NCBI GenBank assembly: GCA_048498315.1
Contig: JBEHYF010000006.1
Coordinates: 14,351-78,350, forward strand
DNA: 64,000 bases
Source of the DNA: Actinoallomurus sp048498315
GTDB lineage: Bacteria > Actinomycetota > Actinomycetes > Streptosporangiales > Streptosporangiaceae
Reading direction: 5' to 3'
The notes beneath the pieces were generated by a model. The model ran no database searches and had not been told where the DNA came from. It saw only the letters and a list, made by a program, of their open reading frames with translations. Each line of letters starts with the position of its first letter. Positions within the stretch are counted from its first letter, which is position 1. Position numbers and translations under genes: made by a program. Of the stretch, positions 1 through 8,266 are shown piece after piece.

Positions 1-543
1 ACGGACTACATGACCCACACCCTGCTCGCGCCGAGCCGGGCCGCACGCCCGCACCAGGTGGAGATGTTCCTCTACCTGCACGACGTCACGGAGGATCTGG
101 CCCCCACCCACCTGGTCTCCCGGCGGCTGACCCGGCAGCGGCCGTCGACGCCGCACCGGGTTTGGCCGGAGGACGCCCCGGAACTGTACGCGGCGGAGGT
201 CTCCACTCCCGGTCCGGCCGGCACGCTGCTCGTGTACGCGCCCGACGTCTGGCACCGGGCCGTCGACCTGACCCGGCCCGGCGGCGCGCGGATCTGGATG
301 AACCTCGGCTACAAGCGGGCGGGCGTCGACTGGGCCGGCCTGCAGTGCTTCGTTCGCGCCGGGCTGTCCGAGCCGTGGCGGGACTTCGTGGCCGGGTCGA
401 CGCCGGAGGAACTCGTCCTCGTCGGCTTCCCCCCGCCCGGCCACGAAGCCTACGACCGGGACGTCCTCGCCGGCATGGCGCTGCGGTATCCGGGCCTGGA
501 CCTGGCCCCGTGGTACGCCGCGCTCCCCGGCGAGCGGCCGTGA
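1..543 (+). CDS. PhyH-family Fe(II)/2-oxoglutarate dioxygenase, C-terminal part (gene cut by window edge)
   Basis: The frame is open from base 1 and stops at 541-543, so the 5' end lies outside the window. What is visible resembles the C-terminal half of phytanoyl-CoA dioxygenase-type oxygenases, which hydroxylate small molecules using Fe(II) and 2-oxoglutarate. The first residues are T-D-Y, which would complete an HxD iron motif if the codon before base 1 is His. The His in DVWHRAVDL (codon at 253) fits the distal iron ligand, and the Arg in GGARIWM fits the 2-oxoglutarate contact. The stop overlaps the next start (GTGA), so it is probably co-transcribed with the exporter and transferase genes. 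The substrate cannot be told. A Met at base 10 is not a credible start because the fold would lack its core. Confidence 0.6.
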   Translation, partial: TDYMTHTLLAPSRAARPHQVEMFLYLHDVTEDLAPTHLVSRRLTRQRPSTPHRVWPEDAPELYAAEVSTPGPAGTLLVYAPDVWHRAVDLTRPGGARIWMNLGYKRAGVDWAGLQCFVRAGLSEPWRDFVAGSTPEELVLVGFPPPGHEAYDRDVLAGMALRYPGLDLAPWYAALPGERP

Positions 544-1886
544 GCGGCGCCCACGGCACCCGGCGGGAGGACGGCGCGCCGGCCGGCGGTCCCGCCGGCG
601 CGGGCGGCGGCGGGCGCCCGCGCCGCCTGCGCGACCTGGCCGGATTCGGGGCGCTCCCGGCGTCGTTCACCGTGCTGTGGGCCGGCACCTTCGTCAATCG
701 CGCCGGCACCTTCGTGGCGCCCTTCCTCGTTCTCTACCTGACCCGGCATCAGCACATCGCGCACGGGTACGTGACGCCGATCCTCACCGGGTACGGCGCC
801 GGCGTCCTGTGCAGCGGCCCGCTCGGCGGCATCCTCGCCGACCGCCTCGGCCGGCGCCGCACGATGATCGCCGGCCTGTCGTCCGCCGCCTGCTGCCAGC
901 TCGCGCTCGCGTCCGTCCACGCCACGGCCGCGATCGCCGCGCTGGTGGCGCTGCTGGGGGTGACCAGCGACCTGTACCGTCCGGCGGCGAACGCGATGGT
1001 CGCCGACGTCGTCCCGGCCGGCGACCGGCCGCGCGCGTACGGGCTGCTGCACTGGGCGACGAACCTGGGCGTTCCGGTCGCCTCGCTGGGGGCGGGCTGG
1101 TTCGCCGAACGCGACTGGACGGCGCTGTTCCTGGTCGACGCGGCGACGGCCCTGGCCTACGCGGCGCTCGTCGCCTGGCGGATCCCGGCCGCGACCGGCG
1201 GCCCCCGTGAAGACCACGGCACCGAGCCGGCCGCCCGGCCGGCCCGGCCCGCCCGCGCGCCGCGACCGTGGGCCGACCCGGCGCTGCTCGCCTGGTGCGG
1301 CATCACCCTCGTCGCGTTCACCGTGTACTTCCAGAACACCTACGCGGTGCCGCTGCAGGTCGTCGACGCGGGGCTAAGGACCTTCGACTACGGGGTGATG
1401 ATCGCGACGAACGGCGTGCTCATCGCCGTGCTCCAGCCGCTCCTGGGGCCGGTGCTCGCGCGGGTCCCCAAGCGGTGCGGGCTCGGCGCCGGTGTTCTCC
1501 TCGTCGGCTTCGGGATCGCGCTGACCGGCGCCGCCGCGAACCTGCCGATGCTGCTGCTGTCGGTGGCGGTGTGGAGCGTCGGCGAGATCGGCCTCGCCGC
1601 GCTGCTGCCCAGCGTGATCGCCGAGCTCGCCCACGAAACCACGCGCGGCCGGTACATGGGGGCGTTCGGTGCCAGTATGGGAGTCGCCGGCGTGGTCGCA
1701 CCGGTCGGCGTCACGCTCTACCGGGCCGCACCGGCGCTGTTGTGGACGGCGTGCGCGGTGGCCGGGCTCCTGCTGGCCGCGGCGCAGGCGCTCCTGCTCC
1801 GCGACGGGCCGCTCCGCCGGAGCCCGGCCGCCCCCGAGCGGGCCGTACCCGAGCAGGCCGTCTCCGAGCAGGCCGTCTCCGAGTAG
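540..1886 (+). CDS. MFS transporter (probable drug/metabolite exporter)
   Basis: A 448-residue membrane protein with about twelve hydrophobic segments. The loop between segments 2 and 3 carries the MFS motif A (GGILADRLGRRRTM), typical of proton-driven exporters. A Pro/Ala-rich loop of about 30 residues separates the two six-helix halves. The GTG start at 540 overlaps the stop of the oxygenase gene, which points to translational coupling; no strong ribosome site is visible. The last 18 codons lie in a 15-bp tandem repeat (1833-1907) that also supplies the stop codon. In this context it may export the product that the flanking oxygenase and transferase act on, but the substrate is unknown. Confidence 0.85.
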   Translation: MSGAHGTRREDGAPAGGPAGAGGGGRPRRLRDLAGFGALPASFTVLWAGTFVNRAGTFVAPFLVLYLTRHQHIAHGYVTPILTGYGAGVLCSGPLGGILADRLGRRRTMIAGLSSAACCQLALASVHATAAIAALVALLGVTSDLYRPAANAMVADVVPAGDRPRAYGLLHWATNLGVPVASLGAGWFAERDWTALFLVDAATALAYAALVAWRIPAATGGPREDHGTEPAARPARPARAPRPWADPALLAWCGITLVAFTVYFQNTYAVPLQVVDAGLRTFDYGVMIATNGVLIAVLQPLLGPVLARVPKRCGLGAGVLLVGFGIALTGAAANLPMLLLSVAVWSVGEIGLAALLPSVIAELAHETTRGRYMGAFGASMGVAGVVAPVGVTLYRAAPALLWTACAVAGLLLAAAQALLLRDGPLRRSPAAPERAVPEQAVSEQAVSE

Positions 1887-1907
1887 GCCGGACCCGAGCA
1901 GGCCGGA
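1833..1907 (+). repeat. Five tandem 15-bp repeats across the end of the MFS gene
   Basis: Five copies of a 15-bp unit (consensus CCCGAGCAGGCCGTC) run through the 3' end of the transporter gene. In frame they encode P-E-Q-A-V and S-E-Q-A-V units. In the fourth copy (1878-1892) CAG has become TAG, and this is the stop codon. The fifth copy is untranslated. Confidence 0.9.
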
Positions 1908-1938
1908 CCCACGGGTTGGCGTTTCGACGGGAGGACGA

Positions 1939-3102
1939 ATGCTGAGGCGATTCCGGCGCATCCGCGACGCCGCGGACCTGTGGGCGGCGCTCGACCCCGC
2001 GCGCACGCTGTTCAACCGGCCGGAGTGGCTCCTGCCGGCGGAGAACGACGGCGAGACGCGGTACGCCGTCCACTGCGGCGAGCACGGCGCGCCGGAGGCC
2101 GGCATCGCGATGTACCGCGTCGAGGGCAACATGTTCGCCAACTACGACCCGGTCGAGGTCCTGCTCCGGTTCCCCGACGACGCGCGCCCGTACGCCGCCC
2201 CCGGCGACGCCGCCCGCCTGGAGAGCCTGCAGCGGGAGCACGCCGGACCGCTGCGGCGCGCGCTGCGGCCGGCCGCGGTCTCGCTGCTGCCCGGCGCCTA
2301 CCTGCCCGGCATCGTCCGCACCGGCGACGCGCCCGAACCCGTCGCGCGGGTACTCGACGCGCTGGAGGAGACGGCGAAGGAGTGGCGGGCGCGCTGCACC
2401 GCCGTCATGCACGTCCCCGGCGACGACGCGCTGCTCGGCGCGATGCTGCGCGACCGCGGGTACGTCCCCTGCCTCGTCACCGCGCAGTGCGTGCTGCCGG
2501 TGCCGGGGCGCTCCTTCGACGACTACCTGCGGGCCCTCCGATCGGACCGGCGGCGGAAGGTGCTGCGCGAGCGGCGGGTGTTCGCCGAGTCCGGGATGAA
2601 GGTCCGGTGGGCGGGCGCGGAGGTCCTCGGCCCCGACATGGCCCGGCTGCAGTCGGAACAGCTCGGCCGGTACGGGCACGACGTCCCGCCGGAGCGGCTG
2701 CTCGGGCTCATCGAGCAGATCAAGGCCCATCTCGACGGCTCGTGCCGGGTCCTCGTGGCCGAGCGTGACGACGACCTCGAGGCGTTCGTCCTCTCCTACG
2801 TCGACGGCACCGCGATCTACCCCAAGATGGTCGGCTGGTCCGCCTACGCGCAGAACCACTACGCGTACTTCAACCTCGGGTACTACGAGCAGATCGCCTA
2901 CGCGGCCGAGCACGGGCTGTCCCAGGTGGTCGTCGGGCCCGAGTCGTTCGACGCGAAGGTGCCACGCCGCTGCGCGCTGAGCCCGCGGGTGATGTACGTC
3001 CGGGCGGAGGCGTCCCTGATGCCCACCGTCGAGGCCCTCGCCGCGCTGCTCGACCGCGTGCACCGGGCACGGCTGAGCCCCTATGCCGCGGCCGTGGAAT
3101 AG
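1939..3102 (+). CDS. FemAB/GNAT-like transferase (peptidogalycan biosynthesis-type fold)
   Basis: A 387-residue soluble protein. ATG 1939 follows the ribosome site GGGAGGAC at the right distance. The C-terminal half (about residues 185-375) has the pattern of GNAT/FemAB-like proteins of the COG3146/PF04339 kind: a stretch around SDRRRKVLRERR, then VLVAERDDDLEAFVLSY and a late YYEQIAYAAEHGL helix. Such proteins transfer acyl or aminoacyl groups. The acceptor is unknown. It is the last gene of the PhyH-MFS-transferase set and converges on valS with an 8-base gap. No signal peptide or membrane segment is seen. The family assignment is by motif style and is moderate. Confidence 0.65.
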   Translation: MLRRFRRIRDAADLWAALDPARTLFNRPEWLLPAENDGETRYAVHCGEHGAPEAGIAMYRVEGNMFANYDPVEVLLRFPDDARPYAAPGDAARLESLQREHAGPLRRALRPAAVSLLPGAYLPGIVRTGDAPEPVARVLDALEETAKEWRARCTAVMHVPGDDALLGAMLRDRGYVPCLVTAQCVLPVPGRSFDDYLRALRSDRRRKVLRERRVFAESGMKVRWAGAEVLGPDMARLQSEQLGRYGHDVPPERLLGLIEQIKAHLDGSCRVLVAERDDDLEAFVLSYVDGTAIYPKMVGWSAYAQNHYAYFNLGYYEQIAYAAEHGLSQVVVGPESFDAKVPRRCALSPRVMYVRAEASLMPTVEALAALLDRVHRARLSPYAAAVE

Positions 3103-3110
3103 CCGGCCGG

Positions 3111-5753
3111 TCAGCCTGCCGACGCCTTCTCCAGCGCGGCCAGCTGCGCGTTGATCCGCTCGATGTCGGCCTCGGCGTCCGCGACCCGCTCGCGGATCTC
3201 CTCGACGACGTGAGCGGGGGCCTTGGCGAGGAAGCCGGGGTTGCCCAGCTTGGCGGTGCCGGACGTGCGCTCCTTCTCCGCCGCGGCGAGGTCCTTGGCC
3301 AGCCGCCGCCGCTCCGCCTCGACATCGATCGCGCCGGACAGGTCGAGCTCGACGGTCGCCCCGGGCGTGGCCAGCCGGGTGGTCGCCCGGAAGCCGTCGC
3401 CGGGCGCGTCGAGCCGGGTCAGCGTCCGGATCTGCTCCTCGTGCGCGGCGATGTCGGCGCCGAGGGTCAGCCGCGCGGGAACCCGCCGGCTCGGCGCCAG
3501 GCCCTGCTCCGCGCGGAACCGCCGCACCTCGGTGACCGCCGCCTGCAGCGCCCGGATCTCCGCCTCGGCCGCCTCGTCGTGCAGGGACGGGTCCGGCGCG
3601 GGCCAGTCGGCGATCACGATGGACTCGCGGCCGGTCAGCGTGGTCCACAGCTCCTCGGTCACGAACGGGATGACCGGGTGCAGCATGCGCACCGTGCGGT
3701 CGAGAACGTAGCCCAGCACGGCGCGGGTGGTCTCGGCCTCCTCACCGCCGCGCGCCAGCGGGCGTTTGGCCAGCTCGATGTACCAGTCGAACAGCTCGTC
3801 CCAGGCGAAGTGGTACAGGATGTCGGTGAGCCGGCCGAACTGGTAGTCGTCGTAGCAGCGGTCGACCTCGGCGAGCGTCGCGGTCAGCCGGGACAGGATC
3901 CACCGGTCGGCGGCGGACAGCCGCTCGCGGGCGGGCGGCTCGTCGACGGCGGTGGCGCCGTTGATCAGCGCGAACCGGGTGGCGTTCCAGACCTTGTTGC
4001 AGAAGTTGCGGCTGCCCTGCACCCACTCGGTGCCGACGGGAACGTCGGTGCCGGGGTTGCCGCCGCGGGCCAGGGTGAACCGCAGCGCGTCGGCGCCGTA
4101 GGCGTCCATCCAGTCGAGCGGGTCGACGGTGTTGCCGCGCGACTTCGACATCTTCTTGCCGAACTTGTCGCGGATCAGCCCGGTCAGCACGATCTTCTTG
4201 AACGGCACCGCCCGCTCGGGGTCGGCGTCGCGCATGGCGTACAGCCCGAACATCATCATCCGGGCGACCCAGAAGAAGAGGATGTCGTACCCGGTGAGCA
4301 GCACGTCGGTCGGGTAGAACTTGCGCAGGTCGGCGGTGTCGTCGGGCCAGCCGAGCGTGGAGAACGGCCACAGCGCCGAGGAGAACCACGTGTCGAGCAC
4401 GTCCGGGTCCTGCCGCCAGCCCTCGCCCGACGGCGGCTCCTCGCCGGGGCCGACGCAGACCATCTCGCCGTCCGGGCCGTACCAGACCGGGATGCGGTGC
4501 CCCCACCAGAGCTGGCGCGAGATGCACCAGTCGTGCATGTTGTCGACCCAGCCGAAATAGCGGGGCTCGAGCTCCTTCGGGTGGATCTGCACGCGGCCGT
4601 CGCGGACCGCGTCACCGGCGGCCTTGGCCAGCGGCGCCACCCGCACGAACCACTGCAGCGACAGCCGCGGCTCGACCACGGTGTCGCACCGCGAGCAGTG
4701 CCCGACGGCGTGCACGTACGGCCGCGTCTCGGCGACGATGCGGCCCTGCTCGCGCAGCGCGGCCACGATCGCGGGCCGCGCCTCGAACCGGTCGAGGTTC
4801 TCGAACGGGCCGTGCGCGGTGATGACGCTGCGCTCGTTCATGATCGTGAGCGACGGCAGGTCGTGCCGGCGGCCGATCTCGAAGTCGTTGGGGTCGTGCG
4901 CCGGCGTCACCTTGACCGCGCCGGTGCCGAATTCGGGGTCGACGTGGTCGTCCGCGACGATCGGGATGCGCCGTCCGGTGAGCGGCAGCTCCACCTTGGT
5001 GCCGACCAGGTGGCGGTACCGGTCGTCGTCCGGGTGCACGGCCACGGCCGTGTCGCCGAGCATCGTCTCCGCCCGGGTGGTGGCGACGACGATGCTCGTG
5101 TCGCCGTCGCCGTACCGGATCGAGATCAGCTCGCCCTCGTCGTCGTGGTGGTCGACCTCGATGTCGGACAGCGCGGTCATGCAGCGCGGGCACCAGTTGA
5201 TGATGCGCTCGGCGCGGTAGACCAGGCCGTCCTCGTAGAGCCGCTTGAAGATCGTCAGGACGGCGGCGGACAGCCCCTCGTCCATCGTGAAGCGCTCGCG
5301 CCGCCACGCCACGCCGTCGCCGAGCCGCCGCATCTGGCCGAGGATCGTGCCGCCGTACTCGGCCTTCCACTCCCACACCCGCCGCACGAACGCCTCGCGG
5401 CCCAGATCGTGCCGCGACTTGCCCTCTTCGGCGAGCTGCCGCTCGACCAGCGTCTGGGTGGCGATGCCGGCGTGGTCCATGCCGGGCAGCCACAGCGCCT
5501 CGTACCCCTGCATGCGGCGGCGGCGCACCAGGGCGTCCATCAGGGTGTGCTGGAACGCGTGCCCGAGGTGCAGCGAGCCGGTGACGTTCGGCGGCGGGAT
5601 GACGATCGTGTACGGCGGCTTGTCGCTGCCGGCGTCGGCCTCGAAGTAGCCCGCCGACACCCACCGCTCGTACAGCTTCTGTTCCACGTCGGCCGGTACG
5701 TACTGCTTCGGCAGATCGCGGGCCGTACGGTTCGGGGGCGGCGTCTCGATCAC
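3111..5753 (-). CDS. valS: Valine--tRNA ligase
   Basis: Class I aminoacyl-tRNA synthetase that charges tRNA-Val, 880 residues, normal for the family. The HIGH motif appears as HLGH (near residue 62) and KMSKS is intact. The editing (CP1) domain, zinc-type Cys pairs (NWCPRC and HCSRC), anticodon-binding region and a C-terminal coiled coil rich in A/E/K are all present. The GTG start at 5753 has no convincing ribosome site. A -10-like TAGACT sits at 5765-5760, leaving 6 nt before the GTG, so the mRNA may be leaderless. No T-box leader is visible. It is a housekeeping gene convergent with the transferase gene. Confidence 0.97.
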   Translation of the reverse strand: MIETPPPNRTARDLPKQYVPADVEQKLYERWVSAGYFEADAGSDKPPYTIVIPPPNVTGSLHLGHAFQHTLMDALVRRRRMQGYEALWLPGMDHAGIATQTLVERQLAEEGKSRHDLGREAFVRRVWEWKAEYGGTILGQMRRLGDGVAWRRERFTMDEGLSAAVLTIFKRLYEDGLVYRAERIINWCPRCMTALSDIEVDHHDDEGELISIRYGDGDTSIVVATTRAETMLGDTAVAVHPDDDRYRHLVGTKVELPLTGRRIPIVADDHVDPEFGTGAVKVTPAHDPNDFEIGRRHDLPSLTIMNERSVITAHGPFENLDRFEARPAIVAALREQGRIVAETRPYVHAVGHCSRCDTVVEPRLSLQWFVRVAPLAKAAGDAVRDGRVQIHPKELEPRYFGWVDNMHDWCISRQLWWGHRIPVWYGPDGEMVCVGPGEEPPSGEGWRQDPDVLDTWFSSALWPFSTLGWPDDTADLRKFYPTDVLLTGYDILFFWVARMMMFGLYAMRDADPERAVPFKKIVLTGLIRDKFGKKMSKSRGNTVDPLDWMDAYGADALRFTLARGGNPGTDVPVGTEWVQGSRNFCNKVWNATRFALINGATAVDEPPARERLSAADRWILSRLTATLAEVDRCYDDYQFGRLTDILYHFAWDELFDWYIELAKRPLARGGEEAETTRAVLGYVLDRTVRMLHPVIPFVTEELWTTLTGRESIVIADWPAPDPSLHDEAAEAEIRALQAAVTEVRRFRAEQGLAPSRRVPARLTLGADIAAHEEQIRTLTRLDAPGDGFRATTRLATPGATVELDLSGAIDVEAERRRLAKDLAAAEKERTSGTAKLGNPGFLAKAPAHVVEEIRERVADAEADIERINAQLAALEKASAG

Positions 5754-5759
5754 CCTGGA

Positions 5760-5765
5760 AGTCTA
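5760..5765 (-). promoter_or_regulatory. -10-like element of valS (leaderless)
   Basis: TAGACT on the minus strand ends 6 nt before the valS GTG. The spacing fits a transcript that starts at or next to the start codon. Confidence 0.45.
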
Positions 5766-5802
5766 TCGATCCGCCGGTGCCCGGGCCGTCGGTGCCGGAA
5801 AT

Positions 5803-5842
5803 CGGAACCGGATCGGCGGCGCCGGAACCGGATCGGCGGCGC
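5803..5842 (+). repeat. Perfect 20-bp tandem duplication
   Basis: GGAACCGGATCGGCGGCGCC occurs twice head to tail between valS and pyrD. A second, shorter near-repeat built on GGAGGGCAGGGCTGAC follows at about 5870-5909. No gene is seen in 5766-5906. Confidence 0.85.
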
Positions 5843-5906
5843 CGGCGCCGGAGGGCGGGGCCGGCGGACCGGAGGGGAGGGCTGACGGGCCGGAGGGCAG
5901 GGCTGA

Positions 5907-5912
5907 CAGAAT
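5907..5912 (+). promoter_or_regulatory. -10-like element of pyrD (leaderless)
   Basis: CAGAAT ends 8 nt before the pyrD ATG, and no ribosome site lies between them. Confidence 0.35.
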
Positions 5913-5920
5913 CGCCTGCG

Positions 5921-6976
5921 ATGTATCGACTCGCGTTCGCGCTGCTCCTGCGCCGCCTTCCGGCCGAGGCCGCGCACCGGATGAGCTTCGCCGGCCTGCG
6001 CGCGCTCGGTGCCGTCCCCGGGGCGCTGCCGCTGCTGCGCCGCCTCCTCGCCCCGCGCGACCCGGTGCTGCGGGTGCGCGCCCTCGGCCTGGACTTTCCG
6101 AGCCCGCTCGGGCTGGCGGCCGGCTTCGACAAGGACGCGGAGGCGTACGAGGCGCTGGGCGCGTTCGGCTTCGGGTTCGTCGAGATCGGCACGGTGACCG
6201 CCTCGCCGCAGCCCGGCAACCCGCGGCCCCGGCTGTTCCGGCTGGTCCGCGACCGGGCGATCGTGAACCGGATGGGCTTCAACAACCGCGGCGCGCGGGC
6301 GGCGGCCGGGAGGCTGCGCCGGCCGCGGAACGTGATCGTCGGGGTCAACATCGGCAAGACCAGGGCTGTTCCCGAGGAGGAGGCCGTCGCCGACTACGTC
6401 GCGAGCGCCGAGTTGCTCGCCCCGCTCGCCGACTACCTCGTCGTCAACGTCAGCTCACCGAACACCCCCGGCCTGCGCGACCTGCAGGCGGTCGAGCGCC
6501 TGCGGCCGCTGCTGACGGCGGTACGTGAGGCGGCCGACCGGGCCTCCCCGCATCGGGTGCCGCTCCTCGTCAAGATCGCGCCCGACCTCGCCGACGCCGA
6601 TGTCGACGCCGTCGCGGACCTCGCCGTCGAGCTCGGCCTCGACGGCGTCATCGCGACCAACACCACGATCGCGCGGGACGGCCTGGCCGGCGATCCGGCC
6701 CAGGTCGCCGCGGCCGGGCCGGGCGGGTTGTCGGGAGCGCCGCTGAAGCGGCGTTCGCTGGAGGTGCTGGAACGGCTGCGGGCCCGGGCGGGCGACCGTC
6801 TCGTCCTGGTGTCCGTGGGCGGCGTGGAGACCGCGGACGACGCGTGGGCGCGCCTGCGGGCCGGGGCCACGCTCGTGCAGGCGTACACCGGTCTGGTGTA
6901 CGGCGGCCCGCTGTGGCCCCGCGCGATCAACCGGGGCCTGGCCGAACGCATGCGCCGCGCGGCCGGAACACCCTGA
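5921..6976 (+). CDS. pyrD: Dihydroorotate dehydrogenase (quinone), class 2
   Basis: Oxidises dihydroorotate to orotate in pyrimidine synthesis, passing electrons through FMN to the quinone pool. It has 351 residues. The N-terminal amphipathic helices (about 1-45) that dock class 2 enzymes on the membrane are present. The catalytic segment is NVSSPNTPGLRDLQ, with the base Ser at about 178. LPGFDKD-like (AAGFDKD) and IGTVT FMN-contact motifs are seen, and the C-terminal GGV and VQAYTGLVY phosphate-binding loops are intact. It is not part of a pyr operon here, as is common for class 2 enzymes in actinomycetes. ATG 5921 is the family-typical start (MYRLAF). Confidence 0.95.
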   Translation: MYRLAFALLLRRLPAEAAHRMSFAGLRALGAVPGALPLLRRLLAPRDPVLRVRALGLDFPSPLGLAAGFDKDAEAYEALGAFGFGFVEIGTVTASPQPGNPRPRLFRLVRDRAIVNRMGFNNRGARAAAGRLRRPRNVIVGVNIGKTRAVPEEEAVADYVASAELLAPLADYLVVNVSSPNTPGLRDLQAVERLRPLLTAVREAADRASPHRVPLLVKIAPDLADADVDAVADLAVELGLDGVIATNTTIARDGLAGDPAQVAAAGPGGLSGAPLKRRSLEVLERLRARAGDRLVLVSVGGVETADDAWARLRAGATLVQAYTGLVYGGPLWPRAINRGLAERMRRAAGTP

Positions 6977-7459
6977 CACGCCTTCGGACGGCGTTTCGAT
7001 CGACGCCGTTTCGATCGTTCGAACCCGTCCACATCGGGGATGACAGCGGGATGACACCGACGCCATGCGCACCCGGACGGTGGCGGATGCCCGCTGACGC
7101 GCTCGGTTCCGGTGCCAGAGCTCCAGCCGATCTCCACGTCCGCCGAACGCCGCGCGGCGAGGCGGTCCGGTCCGCGCCGGCACCGGCGCGGACGAACGGA
7201 TCGGGTACGCGCTCCCGTCGGGATGCCTCGCCGCCCGCGGGCCGGCCTGCCCGCGGTCGCCCGCGCCGACCGCCCGGGGTGGCGGCTGCGCCGCAATGCC
7301 CCCTCGCGCGTGCCGACCGTAGGGGGCCGGCTGCAGGCTGCTCGCGGACCGTGGACGGATGTGCCGGGTAGCCGGTTCGTCAAGCGACCTGAACGTATCG
7401 GGCAAGGTCGTTGAAGCGGCGCCCGCCGCCCCAGCACGCTCTTCGCTGGGAGGAGTGCG
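6977..7459 (+). other. Intergenic stretch without a convincing gene
   Basis: Between pyrD and the NERD gene. Open frames exist but have biased, Arg/Pro-rich translations and no family signature. Near pyrD, CGTTTCGATCG occurs twice (6993-7018), each copy holding the palindrome CGATCG. I see no terminator with a T-run and no RNA gene. Confidence 0.5.
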
Positions 7460-8218
7460 GTGCGGGGACGGCGAGCGTCCGTGGCCGGCGCGTCGGCGCA
7501 GGCCCGATACCGGGCCCTGCGGGCCGAGCAGCGGCGCGAGCGCGCCGTCGCCCGGCTGGTGCTGGCCGGCGTCACCGGGTCCATGGCCGCCGGGCTGTTC
7601 GGCTGGCTGCCCGGGCTCGCCACCGGCCTGGCGGTGCTGGCCGCGCACGCCGTGCACGTACGCCTCCGGCCGGGGCCGGTGCGCAACTGGCGGCGCGGCG
7701 CGGCGGCCGAGCGGCGCACCGGGCGGCGGCTGTCGCGCCTGGATCCGGCGTACTTCCACGTCCTGCACGACCGCGCGCTGCCCGGCGGGCTCCGCGGCAA
7801 CCTGGACCACCTCGTCGTCGGCCACACCGGCGTGTACGCGATCATCTCCCGGCGCTGGCCGCGGCCGACCCGGCTGCACGTGGACGACCGGTTGCGCGCG
7901 GGCGGCCGGCCGCTGACCGGCCTGGTGTCCCGTACGCGGCGGATGGCCGGCGCGGTCGGGGCCGGTCTGGCGGAGCGGCTGGGCCATCCCGTGGAGGTGT
8001 CGGCGCTGATCGCGGTGCACGGCGGGCGGCTGCCGCGCGGGGGCCTGCTGTTCGACGGGGTCGCGCTGCACCGGGCGAGCCGCGTCGACCGGCTGATCCG
8101 GCGGCAGCCGGTGATCTTCACCACGGTCGAGGTGACCGCCATTGCGGCCGCCGCCGAACGGGTACTTCCCCCAATGGTCTCATCGAACGAAAAACCGGCA
8201 CGCTTCGTGACGGATTAG
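7460..8218 (+). CDS. NERD-domain membrane protein
   Basis: A 252-residue protein. GTG 7460 follows the ribosome site GGGAGGAG. A basic N-terminus leads into a hydrophobic hairpin (about residues 30-66), then a NERD (nuclease-related) domain with the core GNLDHLVVGHTGVYAI (about residues 112-130). NERD domains have a restriction-endonuclease-like fold, but most are not known to cut DNA. The catalytic Asp of DHLVV is present, and the usual following E/QxK is replaced by ISRRW, so activity is doubtful. Its role is unknown. The Met/Ser/Asn-rich tail is not GC-biased. Confidence 0.7.
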   Translation: MRGRRASVAGASAQARYRALRAEQRRERAVARLVLAGVTGSMAAGLFGWLPGLATGLAVLAAHAVHVRLRPGPVRNWRRGAAAERRTGRRLSRLDPAYFHVLHDRALPGGLRGNLDHLVVGHTGVYAIISRRWPRPTRLHVDDRLRAGGRPLTGLVSRTRRMAGAVGAGLAERLGHPVEVSALIAVHGGRLPRGGLLFDGVALHRASRVDRLIRRQPVIFTTVEVTAIAAAAERVLPPMVSSNEKPARFVTD

Positions 8219-8266
8219 TACTCTCAGCGCGACAGCCGAAGGTTCTTTCGTACCTGGGGAGATCGA

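Noticed and set aside
3210..5885. An 891-residue open frame antisense to valS
   Set aside because: It mirrors valS codon bias, is full of Arg/Val/Gly/Pro and shows no domain. It is a typical GC-rich shadow frame.
6844..7371. An ORF overlapping the end of pyrD and the following spacer
   Set aside because: It starts inside pyrD in another frame and shows no family feature.
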